Origin: Sergeia podlipaevii
Taxonomy: Eukaryota > Euglenozoa > Kinetoplastea > Trypanosomatida > Trypanosomatidae
Direction: 5' to 3'
Assembly (NCBI GenBank): GCA_030849805.1
Contig: JASANZ010001751.1
Span: forward strand, 1-13,384
DNA length: 13,384 nucleotides
A program made the translations under genes and the position numbers. Positions 1 to 9,016 of the stretch are shown here, piece after piece (the stretch's first letter is position 1; each line of letters begins with the position of its first letter). The notes below the pieces were generated by a model. It did no database searches. It was not told the origin of the DNA and saw nothing but the letters and a program-made list of their open reading frames with translations.

Positions 1-233
1 TTCTCCTGCATCAGTACGCCAAGACCCCAGCCATCGATACCCGCAGAATCGGTGTAGGTGGTAATATCCTTCACGCCCTTCTTCTTGATCTCCTGAAGGA
101 GCGCATAGGGAACACCAACGCAGCCAAAGCCACCGACGGCCATCGCGATGCCGTTGGGCATGTCGGCGATGGCCTGCTCGAGAGGGACGACCTTGTTGAG
201 GCCGGCACGACGGAGAAAGTTGCGGCGGAACAT
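1..233 (-). CDS. ASCT: Succinyl-CoA:3-ketoacid / acetate:succinate CoA-transferase, mitochondrial (N-terminal part, runs off window)
   Basis: The minus strand from the ATG at 233 is open to the window edge (77 codons plus 2 bases). Residues 1-14 (MFRRNFLRRAGLNK) are basic with no acidic residue, like the short presequences of trypanosomatid mitochondrial proteins. Residues 21-40 contain AIADMPNG followed by GGFGCVG, and residues 63-72 read SAGIDGWGLG. These align with the SCOT family N-terminus, which has a D(I/M)-P-(D/N)-G lead-in, GGFGLCG and an NAG(V/I)D..GLG stretch. In trypanosomatids this enzyme moves CoA from acetyl-CoA to succinate, releasing acetate and feeding the succinyl-CoA synthetase ATP cycle in the mitochondrion. 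The catalytic glutamate lies beyond the window, so activity cannot be judged. It is last in the local gene order, downstream of the coiled-coil gene. A generic family I CoA-transferase is the alternative, but the fit to SCOT is good. Confidence 0.88.
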   Translation of the reverse strand, partial: MFRRNFLRRAGLNKVVPLEQAIADMPNGIAMAVGGFGCVGVPYALLQEIKKKGVKDITTYTDSAGIDGWGLGVLMQE

Positions 234-256
234 CTTCTTGGGATGGGGTTGATACG

Positions 257-297
257 CTGAAAAATAAGGCGGGGTCTAGTGAATGCACTAAAAAAAT
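257..297 (-). promoter_or_regulatory. Candidate trans-splice acceptor region for the CoA-transferase mRNA
   Basis: On the minus strand a T7 run (plus A291-A296 with flanks) leads to an AG at 289-288. A second short T-rich stretch is followed by an AG at 258-257. Use of the first AG gives a 54-nt leader before the ATG at 233, and use of the second gives 23 nt. Several AGs compete here, so the exact site is uncertain. Confidence 0.45.
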
Positions 298-496
298 AAG
301 TATTATAATTCCTTTAGTATATATATCCGAAGAAGATAACAATAAAAAAAAGGAAAAATGGGAGATCGAACGAAATCGGATAGTATAAAGGAAGCAAAGG
401 GAAGCGAAAGGATAAGAGAGAACATTTTACAGTTAGAAAGAAGGTACTATACTTTCGTGCATGATAGTATCGTCTGTGCGAATGCTATAGTTAGCG

Positions 497-497
<1 letters not shown>

Positions 498-526
<29 letters not shown>
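498..526. repeat. (GT)n microsatellite
   Basis: About 14 uninterrupted TG/GT units, reading as (CA)n on the sense strand. It lies in the intergenic region downstream of the coiled-coil gene. Such dinucleotide repeats are common in trypanosomatid intergenic DNA and are length-variable. Confidence 0.95.
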
Positions 527-528
<2 letters not shown>

Positions 529-961
529 AGTGCTGGATACACACTAAAGACGTACCCCATTATACTTCTTTCTTTTTTTTCTTTCTTTCTGCTAAAAAAG
601 AATGTCCCTTTATGAAGGCGCAAACACTATCAGATCCTCGTAAGTGGATCTAGAGGAAATGAAGAAAGAAAAGCGTCACGTATAACCGTTCTCTGTATAC
701 ATTTTTTTTTACTGTATATATTCGCGCTCGATTCACGTGCTATTCTGCTCCCACCATCATCAAAGACACTTTATATGTTACAAAATTCTATTGATAAGCA
801 TGATAAGCACACACACAAACATGTACTGGAAAAGTAGCAGAGAAACACTGATATCAAAAAGCTTCAATGCAAATCCCAGAGAACACATGCAAATTATTAA
901 AAAAAGACCTTCCGCGCATCATAGATTTGCTACTCCCGCCTTTCGCTTCCGTCATATTCAA

Positions 962-3900
962 TTATCTAACTGTATCGTGTACGTCGCTCTTTGAGCCAAA
1001 AACAATCGCGCTACTTCCACGCCTACAGTAGCGATCTGTCGCCTCCTCTGTCGCCGCAGCGGCCTCCATAAAAGCATGCCAAGCAGCTGTGCTTCTCCTT
1101 CCTAGTGCGATGTCTCTGCCTGCAACAGGTGGAGAGCGCTGTCTTTGGTAGCCCTGAGAGTCCGACACCTTGCTTGCGTGAGAAGAATAGGGTTGGCTCA
1201 TGCTAGTGTTTGCGGTATGCGTCCTCGAGATGTCAGGAACAGAACGACGAAGCGGCTCAGTCCCCTCATGTGCGGAAGACTGTTGCAGACGCAAAGAAGC
1301 AGACACGTGCTCATTATCCTCAGCATCATTTGTATATCTCGACGCATAATCGCCCATGCTGCTCCGATACCTCGATGGATCTAGTTGAACTTCTCTATTG
1401 TAATCAGCATCTGTGTGACTGCTGGAGGACACGTCCTGATCAATGGTGCTGCCTCTTTCAAGGCGCGGCTCACGAGTAGTGTCGAGTAGTTCAGAAAATG
1501 TGGAGTAGCGGGTACGCATAGGCTGTGGCGGCAGCTGCTGTCGTTGCTGATACCGCTGCTGCTGCTGTTGAAGCTCGGCATCGTGATTGTGCTTCGTACG
1601 GAGGTGGGAGCGCGAGCTAGGAAGAGACAAGGAAATTATTCGCGCTTTTGTCGACTCGCCGCGTGACTTCGCGCCTGCATAAGAATCCCCTCGAAGTGCT
1701 TCATATTGATGTGAATTATACGTGGGGGAGGATGAAGAAAGCCGCCACGACTGCCGTTGATCCTCGTCGTACGTATTCGCGTCCTCTTCCTCCACGTCAT
1801 AACTCATCATGTTCTCATCGTCCTGCTCTTCCTCCTGCTCGTGTTCCAGTGTCATGGGCGTCTCCACTCCTCCTCCGCGCCCGCCTCTCTCTACGCTACG
1901 CTCCGCATCACGACGAAGAGAGCGATCTGAGCGGTGGCTAAAGATAGTAATGTGTTGTGAGGCTGGTGGGTAGGTAGCAATACCTCCGTTGCTGCTGCTG
2001 CTGCCACCGCGTGTCGCAGGGACCGCAACAACGCGAGTAGCGCCGCTATTTTTTAATGAAAGAGTTGTCTCTTGCATGACTTCTTGTTTATCCTCAGCAG
2101 GCTTTCGCAGCAAGGCACGTTGCTGCTGTGTAGATGAAAGAAGAGATCCTACGGAGATGTTTCTTGAGTTGATGTGGCCATCGTGGTTGACGTGGGTTAG
2201 GGTAGGGGTCTCAATCTTTCGGGATGACGGTGGACGGTTATGGCTGCTAGTGCTGCTGCCGTGCGGCCGCTCTTGAAGAAGAAGTGTAGCGTCAAGTGGC
2301 GCGCGCACCATCGCCAAAGCGCTCCTCAGCTCCCCCAATACCTCCTCAAGACTATGAAGAATAGAGCTCTGCCACTCCTTCATCGCAGCTCGGCCACGGC
2401 AAAAGCTTTGAGTGGTCTGGGCGAGATTATTTTCAAGCAGTATGCATAAGTTGCGTAGCTGCCGCGCAAGTGTATCGGCACCTTCCAGTGCAGGCCCTTG
2501 AGAGTTGGACACCATCATCATCTGCTGCGCGCCACTTGTCTTGCTACCGCCAGGACTGTTGCTACCACTGCTCATGGCGGCAGCGGTAGTGGTGGTAGTG
2601 GTGCTTCCGTTCATTACGGACGTGCGCATGGAAAAAGGGGCACTAGTTATAATGTCTTGCATCTCGTCGTAGATATAGCGCTGTCGATCCGTAGATATGT
2701 TCGCAGGGTAGCGGTCAAGTTGAGTGTGTGAATGCAGTGGTTGTTCTTGTCCAGCGGTCCTTCCACCACTTCCAACTGCAGCTGGCGCGTGAGAAATGGT
2801 GGCTGCCACGGTATTGTGGGTGAGTCCATTGGCGACTCCAGGCCAGAAGCTCTTCCTCATCAACTCAACCCGTGACTCGGTCTTCAGTGCTGCAGTTTGA
2901 ATCACCTTTAGGAAGGCCTCATTCAGACTATTTCCTGACTCGGCCGTGGCCGCCTGTATATCCTCCACCGCATCGCGCACCGCATTCATAACTTTTCCTC
3001 GCATGTCCTTCAAGCATTCCGTCGCGTGCAGAACAGCGTCCCGAAGCGAACATTCGTTCCGCAGCTGCGTCACCAGTCGCTCAAGGCGCCGAATTTCACC
3101 TTGGGCAACCCGGAGTTGATGTCGACTATGCTCTCCTTCGCGCTTAGCTGTCTGCAGCGCCGCTTGCAGCTCCATAATGGAATTTGAATACTCTTCAAGC
3201 TGTATCGTTGCCTTGAGCTTGACGTCTTCGCGCGCACTCACGGCCGCAATAAAAGCGTCTTGTGTACCTCCCACGAGTCCCTCTAGCCGTTCCTCCAGGC
3301 GTGCCACTGCTGCCTCCATCGTACTGTGCTTCGCCTCCATGGTAGCCACCACGGCGCTGCTCGCCTGCGTAATGGCAAGGCGTGTGGCTTTTTCGTGTGC
3401 TGTGTATGCACGCGTCCACTGCTCAAGCACATCAGTAGTCGTAGAGCGGAGCTGCACGAGGGTGACTAGGGCGGCGTTAGAGAGAGGCGTGTGATTCGCA
3501 ATGACTGCGCCTTTCTGTGCCGAATGAGGATTAGAAATGAAGGTGGCTTCTTCAATGGAGCCCCGCACCGCCGCCTCTACCGCAGCGTCATTCAGCAATA
3601 CCGCGAGGGAGCCCTGAACGGCCTCTTTGATCCCCTCCGCCCCAGCGACAGGAGAAACTCCTAGCATACCATCATGATAGCTGGCGTTGCCTGCGCCGCT
3701 CTGAGTGTCATCGTAAGGGGCTGTTGCATTGACTGTCTTGCACACCTGCCGCTGCACCCACGCCAACGTGCCTGCCAGTGCAATTTCATACAGTGCCTTG
3801 AGCTCCTCTGCCGTCCTTCGCACACGTTGCTCTTCGGTAAATCGCCGCTGCCACTTGCTCTCCACCGCGGTGACGGCCTCCTGCTGCGCCTCCTCATAGT

Positions 3901-5244
3901 CTGCCTTACCCCGCTTTGCCATCTCCAGCGTATGCTGCTGGTACTGTTTCTCACGACTTTCTATACTACTCCGTAGTTCCTCCACGTGCTTAGTCTTTGT
4001 CTGCAGCTCATTTTTCAGTGAAGAGATGGTGCCTTCGCTTGTGCTCACCAGCATGGCCTTCTCCGCGTCTTTGGCAGCGCGCAATGTTTGCAGCTCACGG
4101 GCATGGCGCCGTCGCTCTGCCTCTAACTGTTGCTCCATGAGTGCAATACGCCTTTCTAGCTCCTCTTGAATTCGCATAAGTTTCCTTGTGTCCTCACTAC
4201 TCGACTGATTACGTAACGCGACTTGCTTTTTTAGCGCTGCATCACGCTCAGCCGTTACTTCTTCAATGCGGGCTGTTGCCACCTCCAACAGTGTCGCCAT
4301 CTCTGTGCATCGCTCCTCCAGACGCTGCTTTTTTTCTGAAAGGTGAGAGACCTGATGGCGTAGCTGAGTGCTCTCCGCCTCAGCTACAAGACGCGCGCGA
4401 AGGTCCTCGACTGTGCTAGCNGCTTTAGAGAGGTACTTGTAGCAAGCTTCGCTGCTTCATGTGGTGCTTCAAGTGGTAGTGACCCAGGTCGAGAAAGTCT
4501 CGCCGCCTTGTGAGCCTCATCGCCTCTTTCATGCTGTGTATCCTGTGGAGACGGCGATGTTGTGCTTGCAAGCTTTGCACCATCAGCTGCTATTTTCGCC
4601 GCTGCTGTGGAGGGTGGTGGAGGTGGTGAAAACGGAGGAGGAGGAGGGGTTATTGTAGTGGTACCAGTCGTCAGTCGTTGCCTGCGTGCTAGACGAAAAA
4701 TACTACTCACTTTCGTGCCCTGATTAGTGGAGGATAGTGTACACGTAGAACTCGCTCCACTGTCGGTTTCGAGTACGGAGGCAGCATTTTGGTATGCTGG
4801 CTTCATATTATCACCATCCGCAACAGCACTACTACCATGAGTGCAGCTAATCGCCGCACTAACTTGCTCATCACTTGGCAAAGCAAGGGTCGGCTGTGTT
4901 GGCGTTGGCATGGCCAGCGCCAAATTACTACGCTTATTGAAATGAGAAAGATGAGCCTCGTCCACTACGGAAGATGGTAGCTGTCTGAAGCCATGCTGAG
5001 CCTCCTTATCCTCCTCCACTCCCTGACGTGCTTGTTTATTATAGGGTATAGACGCAATGTGCTCTGGAGGTGAAGGGAGTGTTGTGTCGTTAGTTCCATA
5101 ATGATCTACTCTGTACACAGTGTTACTTCCACTATCATCATCGTCGTCAAACTCATGCTTCACCCTCTGCTGCTGCTGAGGAGTGTTGTGCAGTGAGGGG
5201 AAGGTGGTTCGTGTCATCTCCTCTACAGTAGAGTCGCCCCACAT
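962..5244 (-). CDS. Large coiled-coil, low-complexity protein of unknown function (one gene, broken in the raw sequence at the N at 4421)
   Basis: Two minus-strand open frames meet at the single N at 4421: one from the ATG at 5244, the other open from 4456 down to the TAA at 962. If N stands for two bases instead of one, the frames join without a stop, giving 1,427 residues. The sequence before the downstream frame's first ATG (4300) is heptad-like coding (e.g. STVEDLRARLVAEAE), so that ATG is internal. Residues 1-274 are low complexity: QQQQ at 23-26, DDDDD at 33-37, and a proline block 200-211 (PPPPPF then PPPPP). Coiled coil is likely at about 276-500 and 600-795, rich in E, K, R, Q, L and A. 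Residues 800-1427 are Ser/Thr/Gln-rich and probably disordered, with poly-Thr, poly-Ser, acidic stretches and a Gln-rich run near 1226. I see no enzymatic motif, signal peptide or membrane segment. A cytoskeletal or flagellar scaffold is a guess from composition only. Confidence 0.8.
1526..1570 (-). repeat. CAG-rich tract encoding poly-glutamine
   Basis: In the reading frame of the coiled-coil protein this stretch encodes QQQQQRYQQRQQ, about residues 1226-1240. The first five Gln codons (1570-1556) are CAA then four CAG. It is a short trinucleotide tract inside the disordered C-terminal region. Confidence 0.85.
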
Positions 5245-5298
5245 CCTTTAAATATATTTTTTTGAGTCTCTGAGCCTATATCTAACGCACGCGTATTC

Positions 5299-5317
5299 CT
5301 TGAACAGACAAAAAAAA
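5299..5317 (-). promoter_or_regulatory. Candidate trans-splice acceptor for the coiled-coil gene
   Basis: On the minus strand T8 (5317-5310) continues as a pyrimidine-rich stretch ending TTCAAG, the first AG after the tract (5300-5299). The predicted 5' UTR is 54 nt (5298-5245) and contains no ATG, so translation would begin at the ATG at 5244. This supports that start. Confidence 0.6.
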
Positions 5318-5496
5318 TTTCCCCTATTCCCTTTCACAACTCTATATCAATTTCTTATTTTCTATTATGCGTGTACTTTATGTATATATGTTAAGTTCCC
5401 GCTTTCCCTGTAGTGAGTATAAAGGTACAAAAATGCGAGTGTGTGTTGTACGTTTGTGTAAAGGGAAAAAAAAAGCACACCGTTGCAACAACAAGT

Positions 5497-5522
5497 ATTA
5501 CGTATTCTATAAAATACGTAAT
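5497..5522. repeat. Perfect 10-bp inverted repeat with 6-nt loop
   Basis: ATTACGTATT (5497-5506) and AATACGTAAT (5513-5522) are exact reverse complements around the loop CTATAA. The stem is AT-rich but contains a central CG in each arm. It would form the same hairpin in RNA from either strand. It lies in untranslated DNA between CDC45 and the coiled-coil gene, about 200 nt upstream of the predicted acceptor site. Confidence 0.9.
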
Positions 5523-6240
5523 GTCAAGTACTGGATTTAAAGGAAAAAAAAAGTGTCAAGAAAAAAAAAAGGAAATATATGCACGTTCTACCCAATGCTT
5601 TCTCTCCTTCTTTCTTTTTTTCTCTTACACTATTCTACACTCTATGAGAGCGTGAAGTCCCTCTGCTGTTGCGTAGTCTGCTCTATGTTGCTGACTGTGG
5701 CACACACACAATTCAACTGTCCTTTTTTTTTTGATTGTTTAAGATGATAGAAAAAAAAGATATAGAAAATCAAATGAATAACAATAAATAATAATAAAGA
5801 TCAAAAAGATGCAGCAAAAATGCAACTGTTAGTAATTCAAAAAAAAAAAAGGATTTGCGTCGTTATCAGCTAGCAATATAACTTCAAAATAAAACAAAAA
5901 TTGAGAAGGCTGTTGATCTACTATCTCACATATTATGAATAGCAACTCCCCTGTCAGATCATTGCTGTTGCTGTTGATCTTCGCTTCATGTCTGCATTTT
6001 TCTCTTCCTTTAGGGAAAAAAACTCTCTATGAAAAGAAGGATTAATTTTCTTTGTTTGCAGTGCATTTATGCGTGTATGTTCACAATCCTTTCTTTCTCC
6101 TCCGTGCTTCACTCTAACTTTTTCCATTTCTCCACTAAGAATACGAGGGAAAGCAAGAACCACACACAGGGAAAAAAAAGTACTCATTGCGGTGAGGTTT
6201 ATGATTTGAAAAGAAAAAAAAAATGTTTGGCTCAATACTC

Positions 6241-8715
6241 CTACTCATCATCATCATCAGATCCATCACCAGTGACGCGGTAGCGCTCCTCACCAAGCAA
6301 CAGCTCATCAACGTCATCATCGTCTGTGTGATCAGCCTCCTCTGCTTCTTCCTCAACATCGTCTCCTTCCTCATCAGATCCCGCCTCGACTCTTGCGATC
6401 CGCTCACCGCCACCTTGAGCAGCACGCTCTTCATCACGGCGCGGGTCCCACCGCGCGAGGGAGCGCAGCTGCATCACATCCGCCACATGCACAGCACTCT
6501 CTCGCCCTTTCACAATCACCGCACCCCGCTGAGTAAGCGTCTGCCTCGGCAAGATAGCAAACTCCTCCTCATCGCGAACACACTCCATGAAGCGGCCAAC
6601 AGCAGCAATTGGGGTGGCCATGGAGGCTCCGACAGACCCGCCGTGTACAAGCAGCACAGTATATTCAATATCTTCTCCACTCACGGAGGGTAGAGTGCCA
6701 GAGCTGAGTCCGGTATTGCGCGCAGAGGACGAGCCCCCAGCAGCAGCAACAAGAGGCCCCGAGGTCAAAGTGCCAGCTCCAGAGAAGGAAGGAGAAGAGA
6801 AGGTGCTATCCGGAGCCTTAAAGCGAGGCCGGGGCTCCGTACAGGAGAGCAGTAGAGGCCGCAGCTCTCGCGCGTAGCCGCCAACGCCGCGCTCCGCCGT
6901 CACCGTGCAGAAAAGTCGATTGGCAAGTGCGCCGAGGCGATACACGTTGCTGAAGGACTCTAAAGCAGAGGTGGAGCTGGTGGGGTCGTTCGGCTCTGCG
7001 TAGTGTAGCATGCGAGTACTTTGCAACATACTCGGCTGCATGAGTGCCCCCGTCGCGCTGGCGATGCTCTCTTGCAAGCTAAATGCTTCCTGCACCGCCG
7101 CCGCGAAAGTCTTATCATTTGGGTCAACGTCAAGGATGCTCGTGGCGGCCCAGAACTGCGCACGTCGGTACTCATGCAGTCGTGTCTTTACCATTGCCGT
7201 AGCGCTCGCCATGTCCTCGGGAGTGCCCTCCACGGTGTAACACGAAGCTGGAGATGCCTTGGCCAACGCCGCCTCAAAAAGCGCGCACGCATCAAATGTG
7301 GACACTTCTGTGCTATATCCAACCGTGCGTCCTATGCAACGTATCTGAATAGGGTATTTCACGAAGGTTCCCTTGTTTTCTATAATGTGGGCCAGCTCCC
7401 TCAGCACGTGTGGAGCACACTTCGCGCGCACCTCGTTCGGGAGATCGCGCCACGGTTTGTTCGCCCGCTCTCGCGAGACACCACAGCGGCTGGCGAGCAG
7501 TTGGCTAAGAAAATCCTTTCCCTCATCCACGTGATGCAGACCCAGCACACCAGCAAGCACAGGGTGATACCATATAGCGTTCCACAAGCTAGAGTGTCGT
7601 AGCAAGTAAAGCTGCTCTTCATTAAGAATGTGAAGTTGCATGCTGTTGGTGGTCGCAGCTGTTGAGGTGGGTCGACGTCTGTTTACAGCTTCATCAGAAA
7701 AGGCCTCGAGAGCGCCGCGCTTGTTGCTCTGCTGAAGTGCCACCGCATCCAGCAAAGGGCGCATCTCCACGAGGTACGTGCTGTAGTCAATCAACCTCCT
7801 CCGAAATAAATCACATATACCGACAGCGGCGTGCCAGAGGTAGTCCGCCTTAAAGCGACTCAGCAAGACAGACAATTCATACGCATCAACAGCACAACTG
7901 CGACCAGCGCACTCAGCGGCGTAGTAGAGGCGCTCCAAGTAGGAAGGCACTCCATCGGGTCGCATCCAGTCTACCCCATCTTGACTCTGCGAGATCGGCG
8001 CATCTTCTGGATCCTCCTCCTCCTCATCGTCGTCGCTCAGGCTATCTAGATCGCTCTCACTTACATCGTCATCCTCCTCGCTGGCATCGTCTTCATCGTC
8101 AGAGGTGAAATCATCGTCCCCTGGCACATATCTGCCCCGCCTATTCGCGCTACGCTTTTCTTCTCTGTCGCTCCGGTGACGCTTCAGTTTAGCCGCTGCT
8201 ATCGCCTCTCTTCTCCGTCGTCTACGTCGCGCACGCACCACCTCGCTCGCTTGTTGTGTACGAAAAAAGTTCGCTACCTCATCGTAAATTCGTTCACTTC
8301 CCCACAGCACTAGTCGCGTAGTGTTGGTGCTCCGCAAGTTGCTTAAGTGGTACGGACGAAAAGCGTCAAGCACAATCACAACATGACGTGTAAGGTCAAA
8401 ATAGTTGGTGAGCTTGACAGGCGCGCCGAGGCCCACTAACAGAAATAACTCATCGACGCGCTCGTCGGTATCGCTGGCACGTGCAAAATCCTGTGCAAGG
8501 TTGGCCTGATCAACGATATCCTGAAGCTCATCGTAGGCAGAGATAGGGTGAACACTGAAGGGGATGAGAGAAGACTTGAGCAGCGAGGTCATGGTGAAAC
8601 TAGCAGCGGCAGCGTCAGCGTTGTAGGCGCACACTAGTTGAATAGACTTGCGGGTGGAGTGATAAAACTGGGTGATGCGCTCCCATGGCAGCGTGGGGCT
8701 CGTGTCGGCCATCAT
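6241..8715 (-). CDS. CDC45: CDC45 replication initiation factor (CMG helicase subunit)
   Basis: The product is 824 residues from the ATG at 8715 (an adjacent ATG is at 8712). The frame extends two codons upstream only to a TTG. No ATG occurs in the predicted 5' UTR, so 8715 is the expected start. CDC45 joins MCM2-7 and GINS to form the nuclear replicative helicase. Supporting matches to animal CDC45 are YNADAAAA at about 31-38 (the degenerate DHH/RecJ-like motif, DVDAL in human), LVGLGAPVKL, VLDAFRPYHL at 115-124 (VCDTHRP in human), then YLWHAAVGICDLF at about 292-304 (the family's LWWAIVGLTD block) and an LLRHSSLWNAIW block (YQHWSLHDSL). Residues 163-169 are seven arginines, followed by a very acidic insertion at about 200-238; the human protein has a shorter acidic/basic insert at the same point. 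The last 71 residues (754-824) extend beyond the usual family end and are Asp/Glu-rich. The human protein is about 566 residues. Identification is confident from ordered motifs. Confidence 0.92.
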   Translation of the reverse strand: MMADTSPTLPWERITQFYHSTRKSIQLVCAYNADAAAASFTMTSLLKSSLIPFSVHPISAYDELQDIVDQANLAQDFARASDTDERVDELFLLVGLGAPVKLTNYFDLTRHVVIVLDAFRPYHLSNLRSTNTTRLVLWGSERIYDEVANFFRTQQASEVVRARRRRRRREAIAAAKLKRHRSDREEKRSANRRGRYVPGDDDFTSDDEDDASEEDDDVSESDLDSLSDDDEEEEDPEDAPISQSQDGVDWMRPDGVPSYLERLYYAAECAGRSCAVDAYELSVLLSRFKADYLWHAAVGICDLFRRRLIDYSTYLVEMRPLLDAVALQQSNKRGALEAFSDEAVNRRRPTSTAATTNSMQLHILNEEQLYLLRHSSLWNAIWYHPVLAGVLGLHHVDEGKDFLSQLLASRCGVSRERANKPWRDLPNEVRAKCAPHVLRELAHIIENKGTFVKYPIQIRCIGRTVGYSTEVSTFDACALFEAALAKASPASCYTVEGTPEDMASATAMVKTRLHEYRRAQFWAATSILDVDPNDKTFAAAVQEAFSLQESIASATGALMQPSMLQSTRMLHYAEPNDPTSSTSALESFSNVYRLGALANRLFCTVTAERGVGGYARELRPLLLSCTEPRPRFKAPDSTFSSPSFSGAGTLTSGPLVAAAGGSSSARNTGLSSGTLPSVSGEDIEYTVLLVHGGSVGASMATPIAAVGRFMECVRDEEEFAILPRQTLTQRGAVIVKGRESAVHVADVMQLRSLARWDPRRDEERAAQGGGERIARVEAGSDEEGDDVEEEAEEADHTDDDDVDELLLGEERYRVTGDGSDDDDE

Positions 8716-8962
8716 ATGCAAAGTAATAAGTTCGCGCGCGCTTTTCTATTGGATATCAGCTATTATTATTGATATGCTGTATTAAACTCTATCTATCTAT
8801 GTATTAGTCGTGTATAGATTTCTCTGTGTGTTTGTGTATGTATGTATGCAATTTCTATTTAAAATTACAGATCGTTTGTATTTAAATCTCTTTCTGAAAA
8901 TATAATTGCTTTTTGTAACTGGATATGTATTTTCCCTTTCTTTTTTGCAACTCTCTCTCTCT

Positions 8963-9016
8963 CTGCATGTGTTTGTTGAATTTTTTTTTTTTAAGGGGTG
9001 GAAAAGAAAAAAAAAA
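8963..9016 (-). promoter_or_regulatory. Candidate trans-splice acceptor for CDC45
   Basis: On the minus strand a polypyrimidine tract (9016-8993: T10, then CTTTTCCACCCCTT) is followed by an A-run. The first AG after it is at 8964-8963 (...ACATGCAG). The predicted 5' UTR is about 247 nt with no ATG before the ATG at 8715, which supports that start. Confidence 0.55.

Larger units (their letters stand above)
234..961. other. Intergenic region between the coiled-coil gene and the CoA-transferase gene
   Basis: These 728 bases hold the 3' UTR of the coiled-coil gene (high-coordinate side) and the 5' leader of the CoA-transferase (low-coordinate side). Visible elements are a GT microsatellite at 498-526, a pyrimidine-rich plus-strand block near 567-593, an inverted repeat AGATCC/GGATCT (632-637 and 646-651, 8-nt loop), and A-runs that read as polypyrimidine tracts on the sense strand near 290-297 and 342-356. 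The short open frames here are low-complexity and unconvincing. Confidence 0.7.
5245..6240. other. Intergenic region between CDC45 and the coiled-coil gene
   Basis: This is the longest gene-free stretch here, 996 bases. From the CDC45 side it holds a T12 run (sense strand) about 17 nt after the stop codon, further sense-strand T-runs near 6170-6177, a long AT-rich zone at 5730-5900 with both A- and T-runs, the perfect inverted repeat at 5497-5522, more sense-strand T-runs at 5464-5474, 5542-5552 and 5561-5570, and the coiled-coil gene's acceptor region at 5299-5317. A 77-codon minus-strand frame (ATG at 6187, stop at 5954) exists but looks like chance. Confidence 0.7.

Noticed and set aside
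358..615. A plus-strand open frame of 85 codons
   Set aside because: It is opposite to the gene direction, and its core is a (CV)n string produced by the GT microsatellite.
632..651. Short hairpin AGATCC/GGATCT with 8-nt loop
   Set aside because: A six-base stem is expected by chance in several places in a window of this size, and it has no T-run or other context to suggest function.
3195..3976. Overlapping open frames of 74-105 codons on both strands inside the coiled-coil gene
   Set aside because: They are alternative-frame shadows of a GC-rich coding stretch whose main frame has clear heptad-like composition.
5954..6187. A 77-codon minus-strand open frame in the CDC45/coiled-coil spacer with a hydrophobic N-terminus
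   Set aside because: There is no AG between the upstream T-tract and its ATG, so it would not be the first ATG of a spliced mRNA. Its hydrophobic start comes from T-rich sequence, and I recognise no family. A small unannotated gene cannot be fully excluded.
7021..7602. A 193-codon plus-strand open frame
   Set aside because: It lies wholly antisense within CDC45, has no polypyrimidine tract and AG upstream, and its translation is Cys/Arg/His-rich with no recognisable motif. It is a shadow of the conserved frame.
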